A stretch of 64,000 nt of DNA from Heterobilharzia americana (lineage: Eukaryota > Platyhelminthes > Trematoda > Strigeidida > Schistosomatidae). Position 1 is the stretch's first letter. The number at the start of each line of letters is the position of its first letter. This document shows, in pieces, positions 1-12,685 of this stretch. The DNA lies in contig OX104130.1 of NCBI GenBank assembly GCA_944470555.2, positions 67,895,160 through 67,959,159 of the forward strand, written 5' to 3'. A program made the position numbers and the translations under genes. Under the pieces are notes generated by a model, which did no database searches, had not been told where the DNA came from, and saw only the letters and a program-made list of their open reading frames with translations.

Positions 1-3000
1 GACTGATCCGGTGGCCTTGACTTCAGTGGGAAGCCTGCTACAAATCTGAGGGAACTTCGGGTTGAAGAAATCCGCACAAAAAGAAGACTTCAGCGAAGGC
101 TTCAAGGACGGCTGCAGACGTAAATGTAAAGGTCATAATAACTGTTTTTACAAGCGGAATTTACCACTGCCTGTAAGGGTTGGTTCGCTTAGCGCATTAA
201 AGAAAAAGGTGAGGTTGATTTTAAGTCATCTTATCTACGGTGATTCCATATTTGGAGCCATGTATCCTGGCTTGTAGTCCTGCTTTCAACCATACCCTAG
301 TAATCTAGATGTAAAGCATCCTTGGACACCGTCTATTTTTAGTTTGTCGTTGGTGCGTATACCACTCAAAACAAGTGGACTTTGTTTTAGCAGAGGAGGT
401 ATGCAAGTTTCAGAAGGCAGAGGCTTGGAACTCTTGCGGCAGAGGCTACGGCTTATGCATCCGATGAGATTTCGTAATTGTGCATCAGTGATGCGATCTT
501 TTCAGAAAACGTAAGTTCATCTTAGTACCTTGGCCCAAGGTCACAGACTCTTTTAAGAGCAGATATTTTAATACATTGAACATGTAGCTGGGTGTCTATC
601 AGCGGAGCACTCAGACATATCCAGACGTGCTTGATTGCATTGAACTGAAGGCTCTGAAGCCATAGGCCATGCGGATACTGCTTGATAAACATTATTATGC
701 GCTTCTCGCGTGGGAAAAGCCGCGTGAATTAGGCGTTACTTTGAAACGCACAACTGCTGTCTTCGAAGGTGTTAGCAGACGTACCGTGCAGCATGTTATC
801 AAAGTGCTAAACTCAAGATTATTGTGAGTTCCTAAGTCTAAAACGGCAGCCGTCACGCATTAGATGCTTACTGGGTGTATCTAGTTCCCCTGCGCTCCTA
901 CAAAATCACGGGTTGTATGCTATCAAACTTGCGAATGTTTGCGCACCGATTCTGCTGGGATATTTCACCACATAAGCATTCAGCACGCATACTCTCTAGT
1001 GACAGAATATGAGTTCTTCGAAATTACTTGCCGTAAAGATACGTGTGATTCATATAATAATAGTAACAATAATAATATTTATTCCTGAATATACAGGCAC
1101 ACACCATTTTTACAGATATGAAATAGTTTATATACAAATTGCATTCATCTTCATGGAAGGTAATCTCAATCCATACCCGTTGTCACTATAAGATATAACT
1201 GCTGCATGTTCGTATAATGCAGCATCCCAGCAGAATAAGCGCGCAGAAAATTTACAAGTTGGACAAGTGGAAGTATTGTCTTCGCATTAACAAAAAACCG
1301 GGTTTGTATCCAGACGCTACAGGTATTACCTGGAGAAAAATAAAACTTGAAGCTAATACTTCCATTGTGACAGTTTGTACATTTTGCTTGAGATACTGAT
1401 GAAAAGTTTATGGATTGCTAACATAATGTACTCCATTGACGATTCCAGGACTGTATAATTCATCCACGTTAACACCATTCCACAACAAAGATTCATAATG
1501 TTGATGAATATTGTGACTGAAAGCCAAATGTCTTCACTTCTCCAACTCCAGCATCTAGAAGCAATAGACTTGTTTGAATGCTCCAGATGGACTTCCAGAA
1601 CATCTTGTCAGCCGTTTTCACAGGTCGTGATAGCCTTGCAGTTGGTAAGTGTTGGACTTTGCTGGTCACTCTTATAATGAGTAAATCCTGGATTTTGATA
1701 ATTATGAAGTTGTAGTCCAGTGAACATTTTTTTATTTCTGTTTGTTGTAGTTAGGTATTCTGAACTTGGTAAAGCTGGCTACCCTCCATGAAGGGTAGTT
1801 TCAGCCATGGTCTGTTCCTTAAGTAATTAATTCCCCATAGCAACAAAGCCAACGTTTAGAACTGAATTATTTTCCTACAACAAGAAAAAAACAGACAAAG
1901 CAGCAGGCGGAGAAAGCAAGAATTTCAACAAGAAGGGTGTTTTCTATGTTCATGTTTCTCCTTGCTTAACTTCCCTTGCCATGGAGTTCATTGTATATCC
2001 TTTAGTGTATCCTATAGTCACTTATCCATACCTGTAAAAGTGGCTATGTATTCAGGAATAAATGTAGTGGTTGTGATTGGCTGACGTAGAATAGACACGT
2101 GGCGTCATGCGATTTGCAGCACTGAGCTGTGAGCCACCCCGATGTAACCTGGATTTCTTCACAACCCAACCGATCTTACGACTTAGCACCTCCCACATTC
2201 GGGATCGTGAAAAGCGAATCTTTTCCCTCTTGCTCCATCTAAACGAATTTTGCCTACCACAACTAGAGCTCATGTTCCTCTGAATGTTATCTGACTCTAA
2301 ATACATCTTGTTCAACAAGTACACACCTACCCTCACTCCGTAGTATTAAAGCGAACGTGTGGTGATCACAAGCTTCCTGTAAGTAACGTAACGATTAGCG
2401 AGAGAAAAGGTTTCTTGAAAAAAGAACCTTCGCGATAGTTCATGGCACAACAGTATCCGTAGCGGGCCGAAAGATAATTCAAAACATGAAAATAGCTCAC
2501 CAACATGAGATGGTTGGCCTAGTGGTGGGGACTTATGGAAACCACCCTTATCCGTGAGACAGCCAAAAGTGGTTGAGGTCTCCGAGTGCACTATGGCATA
2601 GCACAACAGAGACTTCGAACGACGCCGAGTACCTAATGACCAGTCCAACAACGTCTAACTTCATCCATGTGGCCCGCATCATTACGGCTGGCAAAGAGAA
2701 TAGAGGTCAAAAGGAAAAAGGCGAAAATACCAGACGCCCTGTAAACAGTATCATATCCTTCATCGCCCAAAGCGATAATATACGGTCTCAACGAAAACAT
2801 GTTTCTGACGTAAAGAAAACCCAAAAGTAATGATAAAAACAGTTCATTGCAAAAGCTCTCTAAACTCCCACGACAAGCCCTACATCCTCCCTTCCCTTTG
2901 GGATCGCAGTAACCATTCTCCCCTCACTCAGCCTAACCCCACGTGTGCATATAAAAGCTCTTAATGGTTCTCAAATGCGAAACAGAGTCACCATTTTTGG

Positions 3001-4398
3001 TCGTTGGTAATACAGCTTAAACTCGAACCTGAGAAATGTACCATATAAAACCTCAAGTGTATTCTGTAGGTACGGTATTGAACTATGAAGCCCCCCATTC
3101 CTCATGCGGTCTTTACTTACTCCAGTCCTTGACAGTGTTTCCCAAATTCTAGGATAACTAACTCCATCTCCAATGCCTCTTTGTCTCCCCTTCTCATCCG
3201 ATATGCATGCTATGACCGCGGATCATATGAACGCACACCTATCGGCGAAATAAACTTTGAACTGCTATTCGAGATGTGCCAACCATAGTTACTTACCACT
3301 AAAAGGTGCAGAGGCAGAAATCAAAAGACAATCGATCACAGGATACAGGCTCCGCTAAATCCATGGCTTTAGTTGGAATCGCCTTTTCAAATGTTGGTAT
3401 CAAAGCCGTTTGTACCTAAATATGCAAGTTCTTCAACTTTTGACCACCACGCTTGGGGACACAGTTATCCAATAGTGGCCTCGCGTGAAAAGCCGACCTA
3501 GAAGCCTTGCTGAATGGTTTAATGATGAAACCTTACACGTGCTCCGCTGTAATGTGACAGCAACAGCTGGGTAGAAAGCATCTGTGGCTTAACTTATTCA
3601 AATGATCTTGTTCACAATATCGCGGGCCTGAACGACCACTGCACCCCGCCTGACACTATACGATATTAGCTCTGGAACCCGGATCCGACCATCTCATTAT
3701 TTTACCGCAGTTTCCCATGCTTTCTGTGGACAGCAGAAAGTTACTGGGTGCTTACACGCTTCCAGCGTTATGTGTGCGCGACACTCGATATGCAGTTGTG
3801 GCGTCACACAATTCTCCAAAGTCAATAGCCTAGGGTTCGACGACATTCGACACTGATGCTGACCTTGCTAGTTTAACTGGACTTGCTAAGCCGAAGGCAC
3901 CCGGTCAAGCATCCTCGCCATTCGGCACGCTGTCATGTTACGTTGCACTGCTCTTATTCGACTCTCTAGCTAATTAGTTGGAACGCACCTGTATCTTGGT
4001 GCAACCACCTAAATATACCATACTATCCAACTACGCTATCGTGTTCTTCTTTGGTCTCGTATTCGAGGGTGTATAACAAGTTCGAATAATTGGTGATTGG
4101 CCTTCGCACCTGTCAAGTTCGCACCAGGACGAATCCTAAACAATGCACCCTTGCGGAGTGTATGAGTCCCTATAGCCAGCATACTACTCATGCTAGGTGG
4201 TTATACGCCCATTAATTTTCACTGCTGCTGTACAGCGAAGTGGCCTTGCCCCATTCTTGTGACCAGAAATATCCAAGCAATTGCTTACCCCGGAAGACCG
4301 TATGTGGGTCGATAATTTATTCTTCATAAAATTTCTCAGCCTGAGAAAAATAGCATTTAGATATTGCCTATAAAATGGCATGTGTTCGTATGACTGAC
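1..4398. other. 5' intergenic stretch, no recognisable gene
   Basis: I recognise no gene here. The sequence is less AT-rich than the introns further on. It has only short, mutually overlapping open frames on both strands (2052-2336 minus, 2346-2651 minus, 2573-2830 plus) without recognisable motifs, which I regard as chance. A block near 3800-3855 resembles 6755-6810, so part of this stretch is probably decayed repeat. Confidence 0.5.
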
Positions 4399-4468
4399 TA
4401 TTCGAAATATTTCAGGTTGTTATTCATTGTAGACCAACGTCAATTGGGGGAACAAAGGAAGCCTGGGA

Positions 4469-4514
4469 GCACTGGACAGCTGTTTCGCCCTAGTATGGGA
4501 CTCCTCAGCAGTGC
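4469..4514 (-). ncRNA. hammerhead ribozyme, intact core (HHR-B)
   Basis: Read on the minus strand, stem I is GCACTG/CAGTGC (perfect). The core CTGAGGAG matches the CUGANGA consensus, stem II is GTCC/GGGC with a seven-base loop, and GAAAC follows. A very short stem III (AC/GU closing an AGCT loop) leads to the cleavage triplet GTC. This is a type I hammerhead arranged like the schistosome SMalpha ribozyme but with different stems. All conserved core positions are present, so it could be active if transcribed. Confidence 0.8.
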
Positions 4515-4538
4515 GCACCCTGCTGGTGGGGTCGTGGG

Positions 4539-4590
4539 TGCGCACTGCTGAGGGGTCCTACATTAGGACGAAACAGCTGTCCAGTGCTCC
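4539..4590 (+). ncRNA. hammerhead ribozyme, mutated core (HHR-B)
   Basis: This is the mirror copy of the ribozyme at 4469-4514. Stem I GCACTG/CAGTGC, stem II, GAAAC and the GTC cleavage triplet are kept. The core reads CTGAGGGG instead of CTGAGGAG, which changes the invariant A9 to G. I expect it to be inactive or very slow. Confidence 0.75.
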
Positions 4591-4691
4591 CAGGTTTCCT
4601 TCGTTCCTCCAACTGATGTCAGTCTACGATGAATAACAACTTGAAATAATTCCAAATCTCCACAACTCCCTCAAACGTTTATTCGAAATAT

Positions 4692-6984
4692 GTCATTATT
4701 ATTGGTCCAAAGGGGATGGTTTTTACTTCTAATGATGTTCGGTAAAACCTGCTTAGTCCAAAGTGATGGAAGGAGTGTGCTGTAGTTGTAAAGCGACTAG
4801 GTTTCGGATAAAAAGCCGGCTAGGAACGCTGCTGCAGAGGGTAAGCATTACCACGCATTCAGACCGGCCGGCCAGGCCGGAATCTAACGGCAAAAAAATA
4901 CGGTTTCAGAATTCTTATGCTGGGTTTTTGTGAAGCTAATACTTGGCATCCAGTTTTGGTTGGTCGGCAAACGTCAAAATGTTGCACATTACATGGCCAA
5001 CATTCACAGCACTGATCCGCGTAGGGTGAGCCTGGGGTCATTGAATGTGGATAACGGGGAAGTTATGAAAGAAAAAGATGAAGATAAGTGCCCCATTATG
5101 AGGTATCATATATTCAGGGTCATATTTTAACGGTAACAAGTTACTTTATCTCATCTAACCCGGGGGATATTGTATGTGAACCAAGGGACTGAATTGACAG
5201 TGGGATATATGAGACCGTATGTAGACCTCATGTATCACAGGCCTAAATACAAATGCAGTGACCACCTGGCATTCATGAATTCAGAAGTAAATTTTTAAAG
5301 ATGAAGTACAGTCACCTTCTTTCATGATTTGGTGTCGGGAAAGGTGGTGAGCACATTCGCTGCCTTGACCTCAAGAGAACTGTGTGCTGTGGATGGACGC
5401 TAAGTAAGAATTTTACCACCCTATCCTCCTGAAGACCTGGATGAATTCGTTCGTGCCTAAAAGGATTGTACCTCACCTTGTCTACCTATGCTTATTTATG
5501 TCCAGGAAAGTAGATCAAATGGCATCAGTGTTGCAGGACAAGACCTCTGTGTTAAGGATTACTCCCGATAGATATACTTTACCTACTCAGACTATGGGAC
5601 GAAATTAGGATATGTTTGAAACTGGTACAGAAATCCAGCTGTTTTCACGTCATATTGGGGGTCATGAACTCCATTTGTGTCCTTCTTTTCACAACAGCTA
5701 ACCTGTATACCTTGAAATGCCCCTCAAGACCAGCTTTTACGGGCTGAATATTCCAAAACGCATTAAAATTTAGCCTCACAGAACACTGGAAAGCCGGAAT
5801 GCAAATGGCCTCAGGACTTTGGATATCTACCACTGCATTCCAAGTGGACAATGCATATGAGTATCGTTCATAAAGTTGAAGATGACTTATACCACAAGTT
5901 ATATGAATTTTGTGACACCAACATGCTCCACAAAGTTCCCTATCCATCATCCCAATTTTCTGAATATCATGCAGATTGCTTAGCTCCATGCAGAAGTAAT
6001 TAGATTAAAGTCTGCAAATTGGGAATATCCCATTTGGGCTGCAGTGTGCTTCGGAAGCCGTATTTGGTGGTGATGATCAATAAGCGTGAAACCGAGATCC
6101 TGAACGTCGTAGCAACTAACTTCTAACATCCTACCTTTTTATTTACCTCAGGGTGCCCAGATTAAGTTTACGGTGGTTATCAAATCTTGAACTTACTTTC
6201 TTTCATCGCAGAGAGCTGGAGACATTGTAGATTAGTTATTTCATCATCACGATCTTTCGGGTTCAGGAATACGATGCCGACAAATGAAATCTGTAACGGA
6301 TAGAAGACCAAAATCACCAGTCTTCCTGACCATAATAACCCAAGACTAATTTCTACCTAAAGAGCACATCGGTAAAAAATTCCGTGTTCCCCCTTCTAAT
6401 ACGCGCATACTCAAATATGTTGACACCTAAGTCTATCCGATTTCAATATCTGGAAAGTTAGTTGGTGCATTTTGTTGATGAGTGAAGTTGGAATTATCTA
6501 ATAAGAATAAATAATGCTTTCATTTATCGTTTATTGAACGTGAATTACAGGTATGGTACCTGCAAGTGATAAAGAGGCAGACGGAGGGGTGACCCATTCC
6601 TTCACCTGTATAGAGCCACTTTTGGTGGCTTACCTTTTTAAAATTGAATCTTCCATAGATGGGGATCGCAGCATTTTTGACCTCCGTTACCGGTGGCACT
6701 ACACAGAAGTTTACCTAACAACATTCAAACTAGGATCATAATTTCTACTGCGCAGCACATTATTCTCCAAGATCAACATCCCAGGGCTCGATGAGATTCA
6801 AAACTGACGAACCCATTCCTTTTTATACTCGTGCATCTCCATCTTCATGTTGATAACTTTTATTCGTTTGCATTAAACTCCAGCCTCCATATGTCACCTT
6901 GCTCCAAACGGTATACGCATTAGCCAGATAACGGATACGATCCAGCCCACTCCATACTGATCAGATAGTTCAGAAACAGGACTT
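4692..6984. other. intergenic stretch, no recognisable gene
   Basis: No gene is recognised. The longest open frame is 5645-5989 on the minus strand (114 codons). It starts with MELSNLHD, has no recognisable domain and no supporting splice structure, so I do not call it a gene. Bases about 6755-6810 resemble the block near 3800-3855, suggesting two decayed copies of one repeat. Confidence 0.45.
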
Positions 6985-8590
6985 CTGTATGTTGGATCAG
7001 ATTTCCGAGAACAGGGAGTCACAAGTCCGCATTCTGGACTTCGTGCTGTCATACGTTCATTGCCACGTCACGGTGCACGTGCTTAACCCTGAAGTGATCG
7101 ATACTTATGCACTTCTCAAAGAAGCTCGCCTTAGGAAACGTGATCTCACAGATCGCCAACTCTTGGACAAATTGCCTTGCGACATCGAGCTACGGAACAA
7201 CTCAGCTACTGATGTGCTCGCATGCGAGAAGTTATTGGCCAGTAGGCCATCGATAATAGCCTCTTCCGGGAACTGTTGCCATCGAAATTCTCATAACCTG
7301 TCCAAACCGTGTCTGTGCCAATCCAGTCTTTCGTAGTCGACTACTTGGCGGCCTCGGATGATAAAGCATTGGAGGTCCCTGGCAAACCTATCTCCAGTAT
7401 ATATTCGATTTACGAAAACCTGAGAGCTGGGACTCAGAGGAGACGGAGTTACACAACTCTGTTAAACAGCTCCGACGAACCTGGAGTTCTAGGTTACGAA
7501 TTACAAGGCAGAAATGTGTTCCACCTCATGGCACTAGCCCACGCAGTTGTCTAATAACTAAAGCTATGGGGTGGAAAACCCTAAACGGTGCTGGTTTCAC
7601 AATACCTGAGGCGATGAAGCCAGAGATTATCAAAATTTATGCGCTCTCAACAAAGTTACAAACTCGATGAACTGTTCGTCCGATGATTACCCACGGTTTA
7701 GCGCTAAAACAACGCCAGACTGCCACACGATACTTCGCATCAACGACTTGAATGAACGTGTCCCCCAAGATCGATCTGGTCAAGGTGTATAACCAGATAC
7801 CTATAGCGGCAGAAGATATCCCCAAAACAGACATTATCACCCCTCATGGACTGTTTGAACTCCTGAGCATGCCTTTTGGACTTCGGATTGCAACACAAAC
7901 ACTTCAACTCATTGTGGATGATGATTTCAGTGGTTTGGAATTTGTCCGTGTCTACATCCATGACTGTCTCATTGCGAGTCCGGATAAGGTAACCCTCTCT
8001 GACCATTTTGACCTCGCATTCAACAGATTCAGAGTGTGGTACCGCAGTCAACATACGAAAGTGTGAAATACGAATCGCTCAGTTTCCTTGGCTATACCGT
8101 GGACAACAGAGATATGCGCCCGCTGACAGATAAAGTGATGGTTGTCATGATCCATCCAGAACCGACCACTGTGAAGCAGCTTCACACATCCAGTCGCCTG
8201 GTTAGTTATTACCAGAGGTGTATTCTTAACCGTGCCTCTGTTATGAGACCACTCGCATACCTACTTCAAAAGGCCACCAAGAGTGTGACTGAACAACATA
8301 GCTAGACTTGCTTCCTCTAAAGCCAAGGAAGCCATTCCGAACACAACCACGACCCCACCGCCCCTTTGAGTACTGCTTATGATGGATCTGACCCAGCAAC
8401 TGGGGCAGTTTCTTGGCAGTTAACTGACAACCAGTGGCAACCTTTAGCGTTTTTCTTAGGTGGGCTGAGGGTGGTGGGAATAAGGTACAGTACATTTGGA
8501 AAGGAACTCCTAGCTACTCACTGTTCTGCATGCCACTTTCGACATTGGGCGAAAGGTCGCGACTTCAACAGATAGTTAGTTGGCACAAAC
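6985..8590 (+). mobile_element. Gypsy-type LTR retrotransposon relic (pol fragment)
   Basis: Broken plus-strand frames give successive pieces of a Gypsy-like pol. Around 7752-8066 there is the reverse transcriptase segment with KIDLVKVYNQIP, TPHGLFELLSMPFGL and a damaged catalytic box YIHDCLIAS (normally YIDDxL). At 8036-8305 follows the connection region with FLGYTVDNRDMRPL. At 8366-8575 there is an RNase H start with a DGSDPATGAVSW-like strand, QPLAFF and YSTFGKELLA. An upstream piece at 6989-7554 is gag- or protease-side material that I cannot place. Frameshifts, stops and the D-to-H change in the catalytic box show it is dead. I found no LTRs, so it is a truncated internal piece. Confidence 0.8.
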
Positions 8591-10029
8591 TCTTCGAAAA
8601 ACTGAGAGGCCTCTTTATTGAGTTGTCCCACTAATTTAGTCTGCGTTTTGAGCTGCTGAGGAAAATAGAGTCTACAACTGACTTGAATCCACACCTCCAA
8701 ATCGAGGGAAAAACTAGTTGTGTATCCTACCTAATTCAGTAAATAATATGCATAAACATTGTGCACATTTCATTTTTGATGCTTGTTATGAGACCTACTA
8801 GACCAGATTTTGCGAAGGTTTCATTTAATAGCATCTTACGAGTGGAAATTGGAAGTTGAGTTTTTGACCTTGACGATTTTGTTTAAACCTATCACCAGTT
8901 ACTAAAAATTGTAGAAGGATTTTTTGCTGGGAAGGATCTATGTAATGAAGAGAATTATTTCCTAAAATCCTAGTAACCTCCATAGTCTTTCCTCACTAAT
9001 AGAATACCCAAAACCAGGTAAGTCAGTTCAAGCATATGGATTCGTTGTCCGTAGTACCTTATGTCCTGTTAACGTCTTTGTTTTTTCCCTCACGCAATCA
9101 CTCAATATTTATCTTTTGCATCTATTATGTTGGAGCTTATAATACTTTGCTGATTTGTGCTCATCCAAGTTGTGAGTTCCTTCGTCTCAGCCATATTATG
9201 TTGAGTCGGTCCCTACTAATTGAAGCCAAAAAGTCACTCCTCTAAAGGTTAACCTTCATCGATTGTTTAGCATATATCAAAGTAATTTTACTTAACTTCT
9301 GTGAGTTAAACTCAGTGCTCCTTGTAAATTAATGAACATATTTTTCTATAGGTGGGTGTCTTTTGTTGGTGGTTGCTTAGCAGTTAGTTTTGTTTTGTGT
9401 AGTGGCCTAACTGATATCCGTGCTCACCTACTTACACCAATTGTTAACAGGGTGTAACATTGTTTATGATGTCTTTATCATTTCACTTCTCTACCATGGG
9501 TCAAGCCTTTTTTACTGATATACCTCTGAAACCTCTACCTACCATATGTTTGTATTTCTCAATAGTTAACTGAAACGACTGAGATTTCAAGTACAAACGA
9601 CTAATTCAGTTTCATACCTCAGCATGCCTTACAAAATAAGCAGTCATGCATAATGTAACTGCTGCTCTGTTAGTTATTGTATGCCAACGAGACATCTATC
9701 AAAATGAAATGTTAAGTGATATGACCTCCGCACTTAATAGTCTATTCATTACTTGCCTAACATTATGGTCACAGTTGCAAGCGTAACGACGTTAAACAGT
9801 AATGCTGAACATGAGGAATGGTTGGCGTTATTTACATTGTTTTCTACGTATACTGAAATGTTCCTCACTCCGGTCTAAGCGACTTGGTAATACCATAGGC
9901 CCTCATCACATTTATCAGACGGATGTGGTTCTTACCCTGAATTGCTTACTGAGAAGGTCTCTGCTTCAATCTTTGATTTCATATGCTCTTTTGGGACTTC
10001 ACAATTGCTCTTGAGACCTTAACGGTTTT
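8591..10029. other. AT-rich intergenic stretch, nothing recognised
   Basis: Only short open frames (for example 9036-9245 and 9802-10014, plus strand) without motifs. I see no repeat family member, RNA gene or splice-flanked coding block here. Confidence 0.4.
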
Positions 10030-10170
10030 TGATCGGTGGCTCAGTAGTTTAGGGAGATGACTTCCAACTGATGGATCACGGGTTAGAACCGTGCTCCTCC
10101 TACTGAGATTTAGGAAGTCAGGTAGTATCACCAGCCCTCACACAATAGGTGTGGCTTGTTACCTGCCGCC
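10030..10170 (+). repeat. tRNA-like SINE, family C
   Basis: An A-box-like TGGCTCAGTAGTTTAGG is followed about 45 bases later by a B-box-like GGTTAGAACCGTG. Then comes a tail containing GGTAGTATCACCAGCC and CACACAATAGGTGTGG. The same module recurs at about 12535-12685 (minus), 13555-13690 (plus), 29155-29290 (minus), 31895-32190 (plus) and 32635-32795 (minus). It does not fold as a full tRNA, so I read it as a pol III-type short retroposon. Confidence 0.6.
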
Positions 10171-10734
10171 CGCATATCCCCAAGGTAACTGAGTGGGTTT
10201 CGTTTTGAAACACTGCGTCGTTTAGTGTGTTCAAATACGAACTTTTTATACGTTGCTGGAATGAGAACAGAAGCCGTTTCCTGTTTATTAATTAAGCATG
10301 TCTTTCACTTGATTTGGTGCCACGCCACGATAATGATTGACAGGTTAAGTGACTGACCGTGTTTAAGATTCATTTTATGGTAGCGTTGATATTCGACATC
10401 TTCCTACGCCACTTGTTTCAACAGAGATAACCAGTTTTTATCGTATCTCTGCAGTTTTTTCCTCGATTCATAAAACAAGCATTTAAATGTTAGTCGTCTT
10501 ATTTATTTGTTACTCCATTCTGAAGAATGGAATATTGGTCGTATTTAGTCTTTGTACAAGCATATATGACAGTACCGTAACCTACCTATTCGACACGCTT
10601 TTAATTATTAAGTTGAGTTTCACCTAGTGTATAGAGGTGCATGATACCTCCGGCTTACTGAGGTCAAAGTAAGTGTAGCACGATTAGAAACCAGAATTCT
10701 TTGTTTAAAAGTGGTATTCATTTCGATGAGCCAC

Positions 10735-11310
10735 AGCTTCAGTGATAGATAAAATCAACGTGGAACCTCGCACACAAGTGCACTGGTTCAATTTGCTATA
10801 TTTCACAGTAATATACAAATAACAAGTGGACAGAAAATGAATAATGCCAAGGTAGGCAAAGTGTGAGGCAATAATCAATTTGAAGAAAGAGGTTGGTGCG
10901 AATGTTCGGGCTTCAAAAAACATCAAGGAGTAAAAGGTGTGCACCACTGTGACTGATTTTCAACCATTTCATCAGGATTTCTCAACTGCTGATTCATATC
11001 CTCTCGGGGACCCCAGCCAGGCCGTCTACATTTCCCCACATGGCCCAGACCAGCAGTCAGGGACTGGTGCCATGTCTTGATCTGGCCACCCTAAATCCTC
11101 TTCCAATTTAACCCAGCTTCCTCTAGCATACCATGTCGAGGTAAAAGGTGTCGGCATGCGCAAAGCATTAAACAGCGGTAAACACTTCCAGACAATTTAT
11201 TAGGGGTACTTACTGTGTTGTTTGTTAATATAACCTGTCCGCTTTTATGGAACAAGTCTAGGTAATCCGTACTGAGACTCAAGTAAGTGTCCACCCAGTT
11301 AGTCTAAAGC
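10735..11310 (-). mobile_element. non-LTR retrotransposon 3'-end fragment
   Basis: The block shares two motifs in the same order with copies at 21700-22330 and 34945-35960. The first is an end segment near 10745-10800 (AAAATCAACGTGGAACCTCG-like). The second, near 11050-11150, is the post-RT region including a box that reads like 'P.HGMLEEAG' on the minus strand. Elsewhere in the window the same family encodes post-RT peptides such as VDHFTYL and EISARIQK. No intact frame is left. Confidence 0.55.
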
Positions 11311-12534
11311 AGAAACAGTGCACTGTCTAGGTATTGATACAGTAGTTTTCAACCGATTTAAGTGATCACTTATTGAACAAACGTTTATTAATTTTCCACA
11401 CTATGTTCGTTAAAAGTAAAGTAACTTCTTGCAACACTTTGGTAATCTCCGTCTAGAGACATAAGTTGAAGTGTAATAATTTAGCACTCAAGTCCAGTCT
11501 AATTTCTTCGCCATGTGAATGATGGAATTTCGTATGACAACTGAACGCACTTGAACCGTTTTCATATCCCTTAATAATCCATTCATCACCAAAGAAAGCG
11601 TGACAGGAAGTGTTATTATTTAATCGGTTGGTAAACTTTTAGGGCTTCTACTCTTGTCATATTTGATGATTGTCAAAAATAGTCTGAAACTTCCTGAAGT
11701 GGTATATTTTGTATGAACATTGAATTCATTTGGTCAAGTAGTATGCTTGCGTTTCATCTAATATATGCTAGTTGTGTATTTGTTTTGTTTCAAATAGGTG
11801 GTCGTTAATGTTTGAGGCATAACAGTCGTCTTAATATATGTAGCTGTGCTTTATTATGCGCATGTCTGTACATAAGTGGTTTCTTGTTAGTAAATAGTTC
11901 GTGAGTGAATGAAAGTCTTCCCAAGATTGTTTTTCCTCTTTTTCTCACCTAGTTGACTGTCACATCCTCAGGTTTTTCTGTCGCTATTTCAGTAGTTTTA
12001 TTCAGGCCAACAAGTGGATTCAAACATTCGTAAGGCATAGATGATAACACAACCTCGGTGTAAATGCAAAAAATGTCACATTGTAAAAAAATATCTCTAT
12101 GGGTTTGATTATGCATGTCACTCAGGTCTATCCTATTTTATCCTTCAAAAACAGCATCCAGTAGCCCATACATTAGCACCTTTTATGTGTATTGTAATAA
12201 TAGGGTCAGAAATGTCAAACTTTAGTTGTGCCATGTTAAAGGCGATAAATTTAAACATTTATTCGTTATAAATTGTTTTGGATGCTCTATACAGAACCGA
12301 TCGCCTCTAACCAGCAATCATGCATGATAAAAACTAAATATTCTGAAGTGATGGGGATAAATATGCTTTGTGATTTCATTTGTTGTATTTGGCTTCCTTC
12401 TGGACGTAGAATTTCTGTTTCTTGTATTTTTTGTGACCATATGCTGATCCGATCGGTGTCTGGTATTATCACATCAAATCCTTATCCAAATAACTAGACT
12501 GGAAATCGAAATGCACTCAGCAACCTTGTGCATA
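11311..12534. other. AT-rich flank, nothing recognised
   Basis: No gene, RNA or known repeat is seen. Two short plus-strand open frames (12041-12271 and 12273-12497) are back to back and have no motif, so I treat them as chance. Confidence 0.35.
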
Positions 12535-12685
12535 TTCGTGTAGTGGGCAATGAGCCACACCTATTGTGAGAGCTAGTAACACTACCTGGCTCCCCAAACC
12601 TCGGTAGAACGAGCGAGGCTCGAACCCGCGATCCATCAATTGAAAGTTATTTCTTTAAACCAATGAGTCACAGCTCAAAACTAGA
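12535..12685 (-). repeat. tRNA-like SINE, family C
   Basis: This is a reverse-oriented copy of the repeat at 10030-10170. On the minus strand it reads A-box-like TTTGAGCTGTGACTCATTGG, then ATTGATGGATCGCGGGTTCG and GAGCCTCGCTCGTTC, then the GGTAGTGTTACTAGCTC tail. The B-box core GGGTTCGAGCC is better preserved than in the 10030 copy. Confidence 0.6.

Larger units (their letters stand above)
4399..4691. repeat. HHR-B repeat, head-to-head palindrome with candidate target duplication
   Basis: Two copies of the 3' half of a ribozyme-bearing repeat face each other. The left arm (from about 4411, minus orientation) and right arm (to about 4679, plus) are reverse complements across the ribozyme and tail, separated by a spacer of roughly 15 bases around 4519-4533. 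The 12-mer TATTCGAAATAT occurs at 4399-4410 and again at 4680-4691, as expected for a target-site duplication. The tail motif (ACTTGAA followed by a C-rich AAATCYCC stretch) recurs in other HHR-B copies in this window. Confidence 0.75.

Noticed and set aside
5645..5989. 114-codon minus-strand open frame
   Set aside because: No domain, no splice context and no similarity to any family I know. I leave it unannotated as a gene.
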